In this document: positions 8,910 to 18,363 of the stretch, one piece after another
Layout of the letters: every line of letters starts with the position of its first letter
How positions within the stretch are numbered: the first letter of the stretch is position 1
Assembly: GCA_945913015.1 (NCBI GenBank)
Contig: CAMECH010000011.1
Location: forward strand, 1 to 64,000
DNA length: 64,000 bases
From: an uncultured Bacteroides sp.
Lineage (GTDB): Bacteria > Bacillota > Clostridia > Lachnospirales > Lachnospiraceae
Direction: 5' to 3'
Position numbers and translations under genes: made by a program
The notes under the pieces: generated by a model
Told to the model about the DNA's origin: nothing
What the model saw: the letters and a program-made list of their open reading frames with translations, nothing else
The model's database searches: none

Positions 8910-9937
8910 TGAGTATTCGTAATGCCAAAGCGGCACCTTTGGAAAAATCCCTTAGTCAACAGCTTAAGTCCGTGACGGATTTGACAGCCGCTTATGAAAA
9001 TATTCCGGAAAATGAATTGTTTGAGCAGACAGATTTTGACAAATGTGCCGCCGAAAGTATCAGCGATGCCGGATATTCGTACTGGAAGTCTACAATGCGG
9101 GCATTCAGAAAAAATAAGGCTGCGGTATTGTTTCTGGGCATTATAGTTATACTGCTGGTATTTACATTTGTGCAGCCTTTTCTTCCGGAACAAAGAAATC
9201 CTAAAACAATTAATGATGATCCTGTTACGGGAGTACAGATAATCAATCGGGCCCCGGATGGAGAATACTGGTTTGGAACTAATTCCATCGGTCAGGATCT
9301 TTGGGCGCGTACGTGGTCAGGTGCACGCACAAGCCTTTTTATCGGATGCTTTGTTGCAGCTTTTGAAGCGGTTTTTGGCACGATAGTCGGTATTTTATGG
9401 GGCTACTGCCGGAAACTGGACTGGTTTTTTACTGAAATGTACAATATTTTTGATAATATTCCCCAGACACTGGTGCTGATTTTGTTTTCATATATTATGC
9501 GTCCCGGCGTCGGAACTATCATATTTGCATTGTGTCTGACAGGATGGCTTGAGACTGCACGTTTTATCCGTAATCAGATTATTATTATACGTGACAGGGA
9601 ATATAATCTTGCATCCAGGTGCATGGGTGTTTCTGCATACCGTATAATTACAAAAAATATTTTGCCTTATCTGGTATCGGTTATTGCACTTAGAATGGCA
9701 TTGGCAATTCCTTCGGCCATTGGAAGTGAAGTCTTTGTTACATACATTGGAATAGGTCTTCCTACGGATATTCCGTCTCTGGGAAACTTAGTTTCTGACG
9801 GCTTTGCACTGATGAGCCAGCCGGATATGCGGTACCAGCTTTTGTTTCCGACAGCGCTGCTGTCAATAATTACAATTTCATTTTATGTTATTGGCAACGC
9901 ATTTGCAGATGCTGCTGATCCGAAGAATCACGTGTAA
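8906..9937 (+). CDS. Oligopeptide ABC transporter, permease 2 (DppC/OppC type)
   Basis: 343 residues. An N-terminal cytoplasmic tail of about 70 residues precedes the first transmembrane helix (AAVLFLGIIVILLVFTF), followed by the extracytoplasmic FGTNSIGQDLWARTWSGAR segment characteristic of DppC/OppC. The EAA loop reads LASRCMGVSAYRIITKNILP. The C-terminus is NAFADAADPKNHV, close to the usual ADPR ending. The start overlaps the upstream gene by 4 bases; ATG 8909 is a possible alternative. RBS GAAGG is within the upstream gene. Confidence 0.93.
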   Translation: MMSIRNAKAAPLEKSLSQQLKSVTDLTAAYENIPENELFEQTDFDKCAAESISDAGYSYWKSTMRAFRKNKAAVLFLGIIVILLVFTFVQPFLPEQRNPKTINDDPVTGVQIINRAPDGEYWFGTNSIGQDLWARTWSGARTSLFIGCFVAAFEAVFGTIVGILWGYCRKLDWFFTEMYNIFDNIPQTLVLILFSYIMRPGVGTIIFALCLTGWLETARFIRNQIIIIRDREYNLASRCMGVSAYRIITKNILPYLVSVIALRMALAIPSAIGSEVFVTYIGIGLPTDIPSLGNLVSDGFALMSQPDMRYQLLFPTALLSIITISFYVIGNAFADAADPKNHV

Positions 9938-9948
9938 GGAGGCGAATA

Positions 9949-11004
9949 ATGAAAGAGTCAGAGCTCCTTATTTCCATACAGAACCTTAATTTCCGGTTTG
10001 TCCTGAGAAATCAGGTGATTCATGCACTTCGAGGGGTATCCTTAGATATATATAAAGGAGAATGCCTTGCTATTGTAGGTGAATCCGGCTCAGGGAAAAG
10101 TGCGCTGGTTAAATGCCTGATGGGACTTAATGACAAGAATGGCCATATTGAGAGCGGAAAAATACTATATAACGGGCTTGATTTAGCAGGGGTGGAATCG
10201 GATAAAGAATGGAGTAATTTAAGAGGCGGAAAAATTGCGATGGTTCTGCAGAATCCGGTGTCTGCCTTAAATCCGCTCAAAACTATCGGATGGCAGATTG
10301 AGGAAGCAGTAAAAATGCATCAGGGACTCAGAGGAAAAGATGCCGGAAAAAAAGTACTGAAGCTTCTGGAGGAGGTTGGAATTTCAGAACCGGAAAAACG
10401 CTATCATCAATATCCTCATGAGTTTTCCGGCGGCATGTGCCAGCGTGTGGTAATTGCAGCAGCACTTGCCTGTGAGCCGGAAGTGCTTATATGCGATGAA
10501 CCTACAACTGCTTTAGATGTGACAATTCAGGCGCAGATTCTTGATCTTATTAAGGCGATGGGGAAAAAATATGGACTGACAACAATATACATTACTCATG
10601 ACTTTGGCGTTGCTGCCAATATAGCTGACAGAATAGCTGTCATGTATGCAGGAGATATTGTTGAGACGGGATTGTGCAATGAAATATTTTATGATTCACG
10701 CCATCCGTATACATGGGCATTGCTGTCAAGTCTGCCACAGCTTGGGGATAAGGAACAGGCGCTTTATACAATCGAAGGTACGCCGCCAAGTCTTGTTAAT
10801 GATATCAGAGGAGATGCATTTGCACCAAGGAATCCGTATGCGTTAAAAATTGATTTTGTCTCACGTCCGCCTGTATTTTCAATTACACCTACTCATTGGG
10901 CCAGAACATGGCTTTTGGATTCAAGGGCACCTGAGATTAAACCGCCGGAGCATATTGCGGCTTTATGGAAAAAAGGCAGAGAACTTGGGCTGGTAAACAG
11001 TTAA
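9949..11004 (+). CDS. Oligopeptide ABC transporter, ATPase 1 (DppD/OppD type)
   Basis: 351 residues. Walker A is [12 protein letters not shown], the signature is EFSGGMCQR, Walker B is [11 protein letters not shown], and the switch His is in YITHDFG. The C-terminal oligopeptide/dipeptide transporter extension ([22 protein letters not shown]) is present, but its usual Cys-rich iron-sulfur-type motif is not obvious. RBS AAGGAGG lies 6 bases before ATG 9949. It hydrolyses ATP as a heterodimer with the next gene product. Confidence 0.94.
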   Translation: MKESELLISIQNLNFRFVLRNQVIHALRGVSLDIYKGECLAIVGESGSGKSALVKCLMGLNDKNGHIESGKILYNGLDLAGVESDKEWSNLRGGKIAMVLQNPVSALNPLKTIGWQIEEAVKMHQGLRGKDAGKKVLKLLEEVGISEPEKRYHQYPHEFSGGMCQRVVIAAALACEPEVLICDEPTTALDVTIQAQILDLIKAMGKKYGLTTIYITHDFGVAANIADRIAVMYAGDIVETGLCNEIFYDSRHPYTWALLSSLPQLGDKEQALYTIEGTPPSLVNDIRGDAFAPRNPYALKIDFVSRPPVFSITPTHWARTWLLDSRAPEIKPPEHIAALWKKGRELGLVNS

Positions 11005-11019
11005 AATAGGAGGAGCAGG

Positions 11020-11937
11020 ATGGCTGAACGCGAAAAATTATTGGAAGTTGACCATATCCGGGTGGAATTTGGCAAAAAAAACAGACCATTTGTGGCGGTA
11101 GAAGATGTTTCTTTTGATATTTATAAGGGAGAAATATTTGGTCTGGTGGGCGAGTCAGGTTCAGGAAAAACGACCGTAGGAAGGTCCATTGTCCGCGCCA
11201 ATTCTCTTGCCTCGGGAGAAATCAGACTTAATGGCAGAAAGATTTCGGGAAAGCTTTCCAATGCTGATGACATTCAGGTCACAAGAGATGTTCAGATGAT
11301 ATTTCAAAATCCGGCAAATTCGCTTAATGAGAGGGCAAATGTAGGCTATATTGTTGCTGAAGGATTATATGCTGCGGGGCGCAGCTATACAAAAAAGCAG
11401 CGGCAGGAGATGGTTGAGAAAGCTTTGACGGATGTCGGACTGATGCCTGAATTTGCTGAACGATTTCCGCATGAATTTTCAGGTGGACAACAGCAGCGTA
11501 TAGGGATTGCCAGGGCGTTAATATTAAACCCGAGTCTTATTATAGCAGATGAGCCTATTTCTGCTCTGGATGTGTCTGTGCGTGCGCAGGTGCTTAATTT
11601 GCTTGCCCGGCTGCAAAAAGAGAGGGAACTCACATATTTATTTATTGCTCATGATTTATCATCAGTAAGATTTATCTGTGACAGAATTGCCGTTGTAAGA
11701 AAAGGGAGAATTCTGGAACTTGCCAGAAGTGAGCAGCTGTTTGCGAATCCGGTACATCCTTATACAAAGGCGCTTCTGTCGGCTGTTCCGATTCCTGATC
11801 CGGTGGATGAACGAAACAGAAATCTGCTGGTTTATAATCCGTCTGAATATAATTATGATGGAGACAGTCCTGTGTGGACCGAGGTTGAACCGGGTCATTT
11901 TGTCTATGCAAACAGAGCTGAGTTACAGGCCTGTTAG
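11020..11937 (+). CDS. Oligopeptide ABC transporter, ATPase 2 (DppF/OppF type)
   Basis: 305 residues. Walker A GESGSGKTTVGR, signature EFSGGQQQR, Walker B LIIADEPISALD, switch FIAHDLS. The C-terminal ANPVHPYTKALLSAVPIPDP is diagnostic for the DppF/OppF partner ATPase. RBS AGGAGGAG precedes ATG 11020. Last gene of the transporter set; a strong terminator follows 50 bases later. Confidence 0.94.
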   Translation: MAEREKLLEVDHIRVEFGKKNRPFVAVEDVSFDIYKGEIFGLVGESGSGKTTVGRSIVRANSLASGEIRLNGRKISGKLSNADDIQVTRDVQMIFQNPANSLNERANVGYIVAEGLYAAGRSYTKKQRQEMVEKALTDVGLMPEFAERFPHEFSGGQQQRIGIARALILNPSLIIADEPISALDVSVRAQVLNLLARLQKERELTYLFIAHDLSSVRFICDRIAVVRKGRILELARSEQLFANPVHPYTKALLSAVPIPDPVDERNRNLLVYNPSEYNYDGDSPVWTEVEPGHFVYANRAELQAC

Positions 11938-11986
11938 ACAATTGCACTGTCTGCCGGACAAGAATATGGCTTAAAATAATCTTGAC

Positions 11987-12027
11987 CCCGTTTATCAGAT
12001 TGATATCTGATAAGCGGGATTTTTTTG
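11987..12027 (+). terminator. Terminator of the oligopeptide transporter operon
   Basis: A 13-bp stem (CCCGTTTATCAGA with TCTGATAAGCGGG, one G-U pair) around a short loop, followed by ATTTTTTT. Confidence 0.9.
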
Positions 12028-12084
12028 TGAATTGCAAATATGAATAGAAAATTAAAAAAAAGACATAATTAAATTGCAGAATGT

Positions 12085-12160
12085 CGCAGAAAGAACAGCC
12101 GGAAACATGGAATTTCCGGCGCGTTCCTAAAAAAGAGTCTGCGGAATGGAGATTAGTGTG
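12085..12160 (+). repeat. Structured leader element, copy 1 (before the PTS gene)
   Basis: CGCAGA (12085-12090) can pair with TCTGCG (12138-12143). Inside is a perfect 8-bp hairpin, GCCGGAAA (12098-12105) with TTTCCGGC (12113-12120). The element ends TGCGGAATGGAGATTAGTGTG, in which GGAG is the ribosome binding site and the last GTG is the start codon. The same ending occurs before 26216 and, in altered form, at five other genes in the window. Confidence 0.6.
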
Positions 12161-14275
12161 AAAAATAAAGTTTTTGCTGTTTTACAGCGTATCGGGCGGA
12201 GCTTTATGCTTCCTATTGCAATTCTTCCTGTCGCAGGTCTTCTTCTGGGAATAGGAAGCTCGTTTACTAATGCGACAACTGTTGAAACATACGGTCTTAC
12301 TAATATTTTAGGCGAAGGAACAATTCTTCATTCCCTGCTGCTTATTATGAGCAGTGTCGGAAGTATTATTTTTGATAATCTGCCGCTCCTTTTTGCGGTA
12401 GGTGTAGCTATCGGCATGGCAAAAAAAGAGAAAGAGGTTGCAGCGTTATCAGCAGTAATTGCGTATTTTGTAATGAACATAGTCATTAATGCGATGCTGA
12501 ATAACAATGGGCAGATTTTGGAAAACGGTGAGATAGCAAACGGTATACCGGAAGGAATAATTGCAGCTTCATGCGGAATACCGACTTTACAGACAGGCGT
12601 ATTCGGAGGCGTTATTGTAGGACTTGGAGTAGCTGCCCTGCACAATAGATTTTATAAGATACAGTTTCATAATGCACTGTCATTTTTCGGAGGTACCAGA
12701 TTTATTCCGATTATCTCAACTATTGTATATATGTTTGCCGGAATTTTAATGTACTTTGTATGGCCTCCGGTTCAAAAAGGAATTTATGCATTGGGGGCAA
12801 CGGTCACAGAGTCGGGGTATCTTGGAACGTTAATATTCGGATTAATAAAAAGAGCCTTAATTCCGTTCGGACTGCATCACGTATTTTATATGCCGTTCTG
12901 GCATACGGCTGTCGGCGGTACAATGGAAGTCGCAGGCGAAATGGTTCAGGGAGGACAGAATATTTTCTTTGCACAGCTTGCGGATTCTGCCAATATTGCT
13001 CATTTTAGTGCAGATGCAACAAGATTTTTCTCGGGCGAGTTTATTTTCATGATTTTCGGACTGCCGGGAGCTGCGCTTGCCATGTACAGGTGTGCAAAGG
13101 ATGAGAAAAAGAAAGCCGCAGGCGGTCTGCTTTTTTCAGCGGCAATCGCATGTATGGCAACAGGAATTACAGAGCCGCTTGAGTTTTCATTTATCTTTAC
13201 CGCACCAATACTTTTTGTGGTTCATGTAATTCTTGCAGGAACAGCATACATGATTGCCCATATGCTCAATATTGCCGTGGGACTTACATTTTCGGGAGGC
13301 CTGCTTGATTTCTTTTTGTTTGGCGTTCTGCAGGGAAATGAAAAGACAGGCTGGATGATGATAGTCCCTGTTGGAATTATATACTTTTTGCTCTATTACT
13401 TCATTTTTAAATTTCTTATTATTAAATTTGACTTAAAAACACCCGGACGTGAAGCGGATGATGTTCAAACAAAGCTTTACACAAAGGAAGATGTAAATGC
13501 GGCAAAAAGAAGCAACGCAGAAAAAGAAAATGTATCACCTGATACAGTCAGCGCAGACATCATAAGCGGTCTTGGGGGCAGGGGAAATATAAGTGATATA
13601 GACTGCTGTGCAACAAGGCTTCGCTGTACAGTAGACAATGCTGCTTTGGTTGATGACGCAGTTTTAAAAGGAACAGGTGCGTCAGGTGTTGTGCGTAAAG
13701 GAAACGGAGTACAGATTATCTACGGACCCGGCGTTACGGTAATTAAATCAAATCTGGAAGATTACCTTGCTTCTGAATCGGCTTCTGAATCATCTTCTGA
13801 ACCGGAGACAACAGAATCTGTTATTATTGCAAGCCCGATGAATGGTATTGCCGCAAATCTTGATACTGTGCCGGATGAAACATTTGCTTCAAAAATGGTG
13901 GGAGACGGCGCTGCTGTAACACCGCAGGATGAATTTGTGTATGCACCTGCTGACGGAGAAGTGGCGTTTATATTTGATACTAAGCATGCACTCGGCATGG
14001 TAACAGACTCAGGAATCAATCTTATGCTTCATATAGGAATTGACACTGTAAAATTAAACGGTAACGGGTTTGAGGTATTTGTAGAGTCGGGGCAACGGGT
14101 AAAGCAGGGCGACCTGATGATGAAGATTGACCTCGAGTATCTGAAAGAACATGCGCCTTCGGTGATTACACCTGTTTTGTGCACGGAATTAAAGGATAAT
14201 CAGAAAGTACGTCTTTTAAAGGAAGGAAGCATACGTGCAGGCGAAGCGCTGATTGCGGTAGATATCAGTAAATAG
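12158..14275 (+). CDS. PTS EIICBA transporter, glucose type
   Basis: A 705-residue three-domain phosphotransferase permease that imports and phosphorylates a sugar, probably glucose. EIIC spans residues 1 to about 430 (QRIGRSFMLPIAILPVAGLL, NLPLLFAVGVAIGMAK, ITEPLEFSFIF). EIIB is at about 455-545 with the phospho-cysteine motif DIDCCATRLRCTV. EIIA (Crr-like) is at about 560-705 with phospho-His in LMLHIGIDTV. A short Ser/Glu-rich linker joins B and A. N-acetylglucosamine is an alternative substrate. I place the start at GTG 12158, six bases after GGAG; ATG 12146 overlaps that site. The gene stands alone between a terminator and the TetR promoter. Confidence 0.92.
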   Translation: MKNKVFAVLQRIGRSFMLPIAILPVAGLLLGIGSSFTNATTVETYGLTNILGEGTILHSLLLIMSSVGSIIFDNLPLLFAVGVAIGMAKKEKEVAALSAVIAYFVMNIVINAMLNNNGQILENGEIANGIPEGIIAASCGIPTLQTGVFGGVIVGLGVAALHNRFYKIQFHNALSFFGGTRFIPIISTIVYMFAGILMYFVWPPVQKGIYALGATVTESGYLGTLIFGLIKRALIPFGLHHVFYMPFWHTAVGGTMEVAGEMVQGGQNIFFAQLADSANIAHFSADATRFFSGEFIFMIFGLPGAALAMYRCAKDEKKKAAGGLLFSAAIACMATGITEPLEFSFIFTAPILFVVHVILAGTAYMIAHMLNIAVGLTFSGGLLDFFLFGVLQGNEKTGWMMIVPVGIIYFLLYYFIFKFLIIKFDLKTPGREADDVQTKLYTKEDVNAAKRSNAEKENVSPDTVSADIISGLGGRGNISDIDCCATRLRCTVDNAALVDDAVLKGTGASGVVRKGNGVQIIYGPGVTVIKSNLEDYLASESASESSSEPETTESVIIASPMNGIAANLDTVPDETFASKMVGDGAAVTPQDEFVYAPADGEVAFIFDTKHALGMVTDSGINLMLHIGIDTVKLNGNGFEVFVESGQRVKQGDLMMKIDLEYLKEHAPSVITPVLCTELKDNQKVRLLKEGSIRAGEALIAVDISK

Positions 14276-14319
14276 TGGCAGATATCAGCAATTAGCACTA
14301 ATTAATTTTGTCGATTTTC

Positions 14320-14348
14320 TTGACAGAAGTATTTAAGTTGTGTAAAAT
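14320..14348 (+). promoter_or_regulatory. Promoter of the TetR-family gene
   Basis: TTGACA at 14320-14325, a 17-base spacer, then TAAAAT at 14343-14348. The TetR operator begins at the next base, so bound repressor would block initiation. Confidence 0.8.
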
Positions 14349-14364
14349 GCAAGTAAACACTTGC
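14349..14364. promoter_or_regulatory. TetR operator, site 1
   Basis: The inverted repeat GCAAGTAAACACTTGC (6-bp arms) directly follows the -10 box and precedes the regulator's ribosome binding site. A near-identical site lies at 15004-15019. Confidence 0.75.
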
Positions 14365-14378
14365 AATGGAGAACTGCC

Positions 14379-14957
14379 ATGTATGATGAAACGCAGATGA
14401 AAATTATCAATGCTGCTATGGAACTGATAATGGAAAAAGGATATGCATCGACAACAACGAAGGATATCGCTAAGTCTGCCGGAATTAATGAGTGTACTAT
14501 TTTTCGTAAGTTCAAGGGGAAGAAAGAAATCGTGCTGTCGGCTATGGAGCTGCCACAGTGGAATCCATGTCTTGAAGAGACAGATTTCAAGGCTTGCGGT
14601 GATGTAAAGAGCGATTTGATTTCATTTTCCCGGACATATATGGAAAAGGTTACGCCGCAAATGGTAAGAATATCAATCGGACTCAGGACTCCGGAGCTGT
14701 ATGATGCGACTGCCGATGGAATTATGAAGGTACCTCAGACATTTAAAAAGGTATTAAATAATTATTTTAAGGCGCTGCAGAAGCAGGGCAAGTTGACAGG
14801 AGCGGACACCGAGGCATTGTCAATGCAGTTTGTCTCGATGAATTTTGGCTTTGTATTTTTAGATGCATCCTTTAACGGGAGGCTTACAAAGTTAAATAAG
14901 GAAAGATATATTGAGAGCAGTGTGGAAATATTTGTAAGAGGGCTGGGACTGGAGTAG
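14379..14957 (+). CDS. TetR-family transcriptional regulator
   Basis: 192 residues. The N-terminal helix-turn-helix reads TTKDIAKSAGINECTIFRKFKGKKE (about residues 26-48), and the rest is the variable ligand-binding helical domain. ATG 14379 is 7 bases after GGAG (14368-14371); an upstream in-frame TTG lies in the operator. The matching operators at 14349 and 15004 indicate autoregulation and control of the following DUF1330/hydrolase pair. The inducer is unknown. Confidence 0.9.
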   Translation: MYDETQMKIINAAMELIMEKGYASTTTKDIAKSAGINECTIFRKFKGKKEIVLSAMELPQWNPCLEETDFKACGDVKSDLISFSRTYMEKVTPQMVRISIGLRTPELYDATADGIMKVPQTFKKVLNNYFKALQKQGKLTGADTEALSMQFVSMNFGFVFLDASFNGRLTKLNKERYIESSVEIFVRGLGLE

Positions 14958-14964
14958 AGATTGG

Positions 14965-14995
14965 AAATAAAGGCACATTTGTGCTTTTATTTTTA
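14965..14995 (+). terminator. Terminator after the TetR gene
   Basis: AAATAAAGGCACA pairs with TGTGCTTTTATTT (13 bp, one G-U) around a 2-base loop, with T-rich sequence in the 3' arm. The symmetry suggests it could act in both directions. Confidence 0.65.
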
Positions 14996-15003
14996 AATGC
15001 AAT

Positions 15004-15019
15004 GCAAGTATACACTTGC
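15004..15019. promoter_or_regulatory. TetR operator, site 2
   Basis: The 16-bp palindrome GCAAGTATACACTTGC has the same 6-bp arms as site 1 at 14349-14364. It lies 33 bases before the DUF1330 gene start. Confidence 0.75.
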
Positions 15020-15051
15020 AAAACCGAATTTATTTGATAAGGAGGAGAAGA

Positions 15052-15348
15052 GTGGTTTACTTTGTGATTGATACGTATATTGACAGCAAGCGGGGGCGGG
15101 GAGAGTATGATGAATACATTCGTCTGGTAAAGCCGATAGTGGAAAGCTATGGTGGCGTTTATCTGGTTCAGTCGGAAAAAATACATACGCTTTCCGAAAA
15201 GAGGAAGCCTCAGCGAGTTATTATTATTCAGTTTTGTGATATGGAACATTTAAACAGATGTTTTTCGTCAGACGAATATAAGGAAATCATGAGTAAAAGG
15301 ACAGAGTCTGTCGATGCGAGAGCATTAATTGTAGATAATGGAGATTAG
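15052..15348 (+). CDS. DUF1330-like small protein
   Basis: 98 residues. It resembles the DUF1330 / dimeric alpha-beta barrel group: a YFVIDTYI first strand, a helix with YDEYIRLVKPIVESYGG, then QRVIIIQFCDMEHLNRCFSSDEYKEI. Function is unknown; members are ferredoxin-like fold proteins of about 95 residues. GTG 15052 has GGAGGAG upstream with ideal spacing; the longer open frame from 15016 starts inside the operator region. It is followed after 3 bases by the hydrolase, so the two form an operon under TetR operator 2. Confidence 0.7.
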   Translation: MVYFVIDTYIDSKRGRGEYDEYIRLVKPIVESYGGVYLVQSEKIHTLSEKRKPQRVIIIQFCDMEHLNRCFSSDEYKEIMSKRTESVDARALIVDNGD

Positions 15349-15351
15349 GAA

Positions 15352-16154
15352 ATGCGGGTACATCAGGTAAGAATTGATTTTAATGTAACAGAAGAGATAG
15401 TAAGGTATGTTTATGTGTATATTGTCGAGGCACAAAACTGTTATCTGATAGATTCGGCGTCTATGGATGTCAGGAGATTATTTGTAATAAGCTCAGACAG
15501 ATTGGAAGGAAGCTGACGGATATAAAGGCAGTATTTCTTACGCATGCGCACCCGGATCATATCGGAACGGCGGCATGGTTTCAGGAAAAAACCGGATGCC
15601 GGATATATGCAGGTGCCGGTGAGAAAAGATGGATTGAAGATATAGATTTGCAGTTTAAAGAAAGACCAATTCCTAATTTTTATAAGCTGGCAGGGAAATC
15701 TTCAAAGGTCGATATTGTTGTTAAAGATGGTGACAATATTATTCCTGAAGACAACCTGACTGTAAAAATAGCGGGTACGCCGGGACATTCTGCCGGTGAG
15801 GTGTCATACATTATCGGGGATGCAGCATTTATTGGTGATTCGGTTCCTGTTAAGGGTGATATTCCTATATACATAAGTGCAGAGGATACATTAAGAAGTC
15901 TGGATAAAATTGCAGAATTTAAAGATGTCAATTATTACTATCCGGCATGGGATAAAACATACTCAAAAATTGAAATGCAAAATAAATTAAAGGATGCATA
16001 TGAGATTGTTGAGACAATCGGAAAAATAGTCACAGAGGTAGGCAAAGACATGAATATGCCGGAACTGGTCGATTATGTATGCACGAAAATGCATATGCCT
16101 TTTTTAAAAAACAATCCTCTTTTTGGAAGGACAGTCGCAAGCTATAATAGCTAA
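15352..16154 (+). pseudogene. Metallo-beta-lactamase-fold hydrolase, frameshifted
   Basis: ATG 15352 (GGAG 8 bases upstream) opens a frame that ends after 54 codons, but the protein clearly continues one frame over. The first part ends NCYLIDS at about 15455. The continuation in the -1 frame starts GVYGCQEIICNKLRQIG and carries the metal-binding motif THAHPDHIG and the GTPGHSAGEVSYIIGD segment. One missing base near 15453-15456 explains it. Repaired, the protein would be about 267 residues. The rest is intact, so this is a recent mutation, programmed slippage or a sequencing error. Confidence 0.8.
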
Positions 16155-16256
16155 GAAAAGGAGCGACAGAATCAACAGGAGCCAAAAGAGGTAATGGTGG
16201 CAAAAATGTGTTTGATGCTATTATAATCCGGCAGACTTTTCCGGCAGAATTTATTT

Positions 16257-16901
16257 TTAGTCATGCAAACGCACGCGCGGAAGATTCCACTCAAAATGAG
16301 CTGCCAGCAGACGAAGAACCAGTACGGCAATTACACTCGCAACAGCGGCAAAACCTAAATGTCCGGTGTTCTGCAGACAAAGGTATGCGGCTGCACCGGC
16401 TATGGATGCGGTCGCATACACGTGCTTGCGGAAAATATACGGTACATTCCCTGCAAACACATCGCGTATAAGACCGCCTCCAACGCCGGTAACAACACCG
16501 ACGAAAAGCAGCAGTGCGGGATTGTCATATCCGGATATTTCCTGCACATAGCGGATTCCAAGAACTGTAAAAGTACCGAGACCTACGGCATCCGAAATAA
16601 GCAGTACCTGATTCCAGATGGTATGCTGTACATTCTTCTTACGCTTTGATACGGCAGCGCCAATCAAAAAAGCTATAAAAGCTACAGCAATTGCAATCAG
16701 GGCGTTCCGCGGATTCTGAAACGAAGCCGGAGGAAGCTGGCCTATAAGAACATCACGAATAATGCCTCCTCCAACGGCTGTCACAAGTCCGAGGACAAGA
16801 ACTCCAAGCATATCCATTTCTTTTTTCATGGCTTCAATTGCCCCGGAAACAGAAAATGCAATTGTTCCCAGAATTTCTAAAAAAATCATCAAATAATCCA
16901 T
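16257..16901 (-). CDS. TRIC-type cation channel family membrane protein
   Basis: 214 residues. Two internal repeats of three transmembrane helices each carry the family signature: VGGGIIRDVLIG and VGGGLIRDVFAG. This is the prokaryotic trimeric intracellular cation channel family (formerly UPF0126, YicG/YadS-like), likely potassium-permeable. It starts one base after the TAA of the amidohydrolase gene upstream, so the two are translationally coupled. The glycine-carrying repeats are intact and the length is normal. Confidence 0.9.
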   Translation of the reverse strand: MDYLMIFLEILGTIAFSVSGAIEAMKKEMDMLGVLVLGLVTAVGGGIIRDVLIGQLPPASFQNPRNALIAIAVAFIAFLIGAAVSKRKKNVQHTIWNQVLLISDAVGLGTFTVLGIRYVQEISGYDNPALLLFVGVVTGVGGGLIRDVFAGNVPYIFRKHVYATASIAGAAAYLCLQNTGHLGFAAVASVIAVLVLRLLAAHFEWNLPRVRLHD

Positions 16902-16902
16902 A

Positions 16903-18126
16903 TTATTTATGTTCCTCTAACCAGCGCATTGCGGTATAAGCGTAAACGGCACTGCCGCCGGAAAGCGCTGACTCGTCAAATTTTACTTTTGGATGGTGCT
17001 GAGGATACGAATATCCTTTCTGTGGCTGGCCGGCAGCTAATGCAAGCATAATTGAAGGCACTTCCTGACTGACGTATGCAAAGTCTTCAGAACCGGCAGT
17101 TTTGGATTCTTTAGAGCCTCCCATTGCACTGAGCTCGGCGGCAGAAAATGCAGAAGCATTTCCCAATAATTCTTTTACATACTGTTCAGCGCATATTGAT
17201 AAATCCTTGTCGTTGACCAGTGTAGGACATCCGCTTCCAAAGGTAACCTCAGCCTGTGCACGGAATGATTTTGCAATCCCCTCGGCTATTTCGGTCATTC
17301 GCTCCTTTATAAATGAACGTGTATCTTCATCAAAGGTACGGATGCTTCCGCCCATGACAACAGAGTCAGGAATGGCATTGGCTGCATTGCCTGCATGCAT
17401 TGTGCCTATTGTAAGAACTGCCTTGTCATTCATTGCAAGTTCACGGGAGTGGATTTCCTGCAAAGCAATCAGAATGTGTGCTGCTGCATTCAGCGGGTCA
17501 ACACCGGTATTAGGCATAGAACCGTGGCATCCTTTTCCCTGTACCTTTATTTCAAAGTAATCGGCAGCAGGCGCACTTACACCTGGAGCTGAGACAATTA
17601 CAGTGCCCGGCTCAAACGGCATTCCTGCCATGACATGAATCATCAGTGCCGCATCGACATCAGGATTCTTTAAAAGACCGGCTTCAATCATATCATGTGA
17701 GCCTTCAAAGATTTCCTCTGCGGGCTGGAACATCAGCTTAATTGTTCCCTCAATTTCGTCCTCATGCTTTTTTAATAAACGTGCAGCACCAAGCATCATT
17801 GCAGTGTGCATATCATGTCCGCAGGCGTGCATACATCCGTTAGTGGAAGGAAAATCAACATCAGCCTCTTCTTTGATTGGCAGTGCATCCATGTCACCGC
17901 GGATGAGGAATACTTTTCCCTCTTTTTTGCCTCCGGCAATGGCGACAAGTCCTGATTTTCCGCATTCTTGAGGCTCATACCCCATAGACTCCAGCTCTTT
18001 CTTTACGTATGCTTTCGTTTCGCGCAGATTAAATCCTGTTTCGGCGTGTGCATGTAGAAAACGTCTGTCAGTTTTAATAATTTCCTGAAGCTCTGAGGCT
18101 TCTTTTTTGATTTGTTCCGGTTTCAA
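16903..18126 (-). CDS. M20-family amidohydrolase (N-acyl amino acid or peptide hydrolase)
   Basis: 407 residues. M20D metallopeptidase/amidohydrolase related to hippurate hydrolase and aminoacylases. Metal-binding and catalytic features are RGDMDALPI near residue 77, CMHACGHDMHTAMMLG, QPAEE and the late GSEDFAYVSQEVPS. The dimerisation lid domain lies between the two catalytic parts. It is probably cytoplasmic, as there is no signal peptide. RBS AAGGAGG lies just upstream on the minus strand (18132-18138). First gene of a two-gene unit with the TRIC protein. Confidence 0.9.
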   Translation of the reverse strand: MKPEQIKKEASELQEIIKTDRRFLHAHAETGFNLRETKAYVKKELESMGYEPQECGKSGLVAIAGGKKEGKVFLIRGDMDALPIKEEADVDFPSTNGCMHACGHDMHTAMMLGAARLLKKHEDEIEGTIKLMFQPAEEIFEGSHDMIEAGLLKNPDVDAALMIHVMAGMPFEPGTVIVSAPGVSAPAADYFEIKVQGKGCHGSMPNTGVDPLNAAAHILIALQEIHSRELAMNDKAVLTIGTMHAGNAANAIPDSVVMGGSIRTFDEDTRSFIKERMTEIAEGIAKSFRAQAEVTFGSGCPTLVNDKDLSICAEQYVKELLGNASAFSAAELSAMGGSKESKTAGSEDFAYVSQEVPSIMLALAAGQPQKGYSYPQHHPKVKFDESALSGGSAVYAYTAMRWLEEHK

Positions 18127-18286
18127 TTCAATGCCTCCTTATATTATGAAAATAAAATAACAGTCAGTACAGCTTAATTATTAATTACAAATAAATATTA
18201 TATACAAATAACAAAATAAAAACAATTTAAAAACAATTAAATGTGTGCAAACCTTTGTAAAATTATACAGTAATTTCAATGTTGGG

Positions 18287-18315
18287 TTGACGTAGAGACT
18301 GAATTAACATATGAT
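18287..18315 (+). promoter_or_regulatory. Promoter of the SARP-type response regulator gene
   Basis: TTGACG at 18287-18292, 17-base spacer, TATGAT at 18310-18315. It is 49 bases upstream of the ATG in an AT-rich 237-base intergenic region that shows no other element. Confidence 0.65.
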
Positions 18316-18363
18316 AAAAAGTGACAAATTATGACCTTATTTTCTATAAGAGATGTGTGAACT

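Noticed and set aside
12146-12160. ATG starts at 12146, 26204, 39371 and 2448 as translation starts
   Set aside because: In each case the ATG lies inside an ATGG(A/G)G ribosome binding site placed 5-6 bases before a better in-frame start.
16200-16256. Possible terminator after the TRIC gene (repeated CCGGCAGA)
   Set aside because: The two copies are direct, not inverted, so no hairpin forms.
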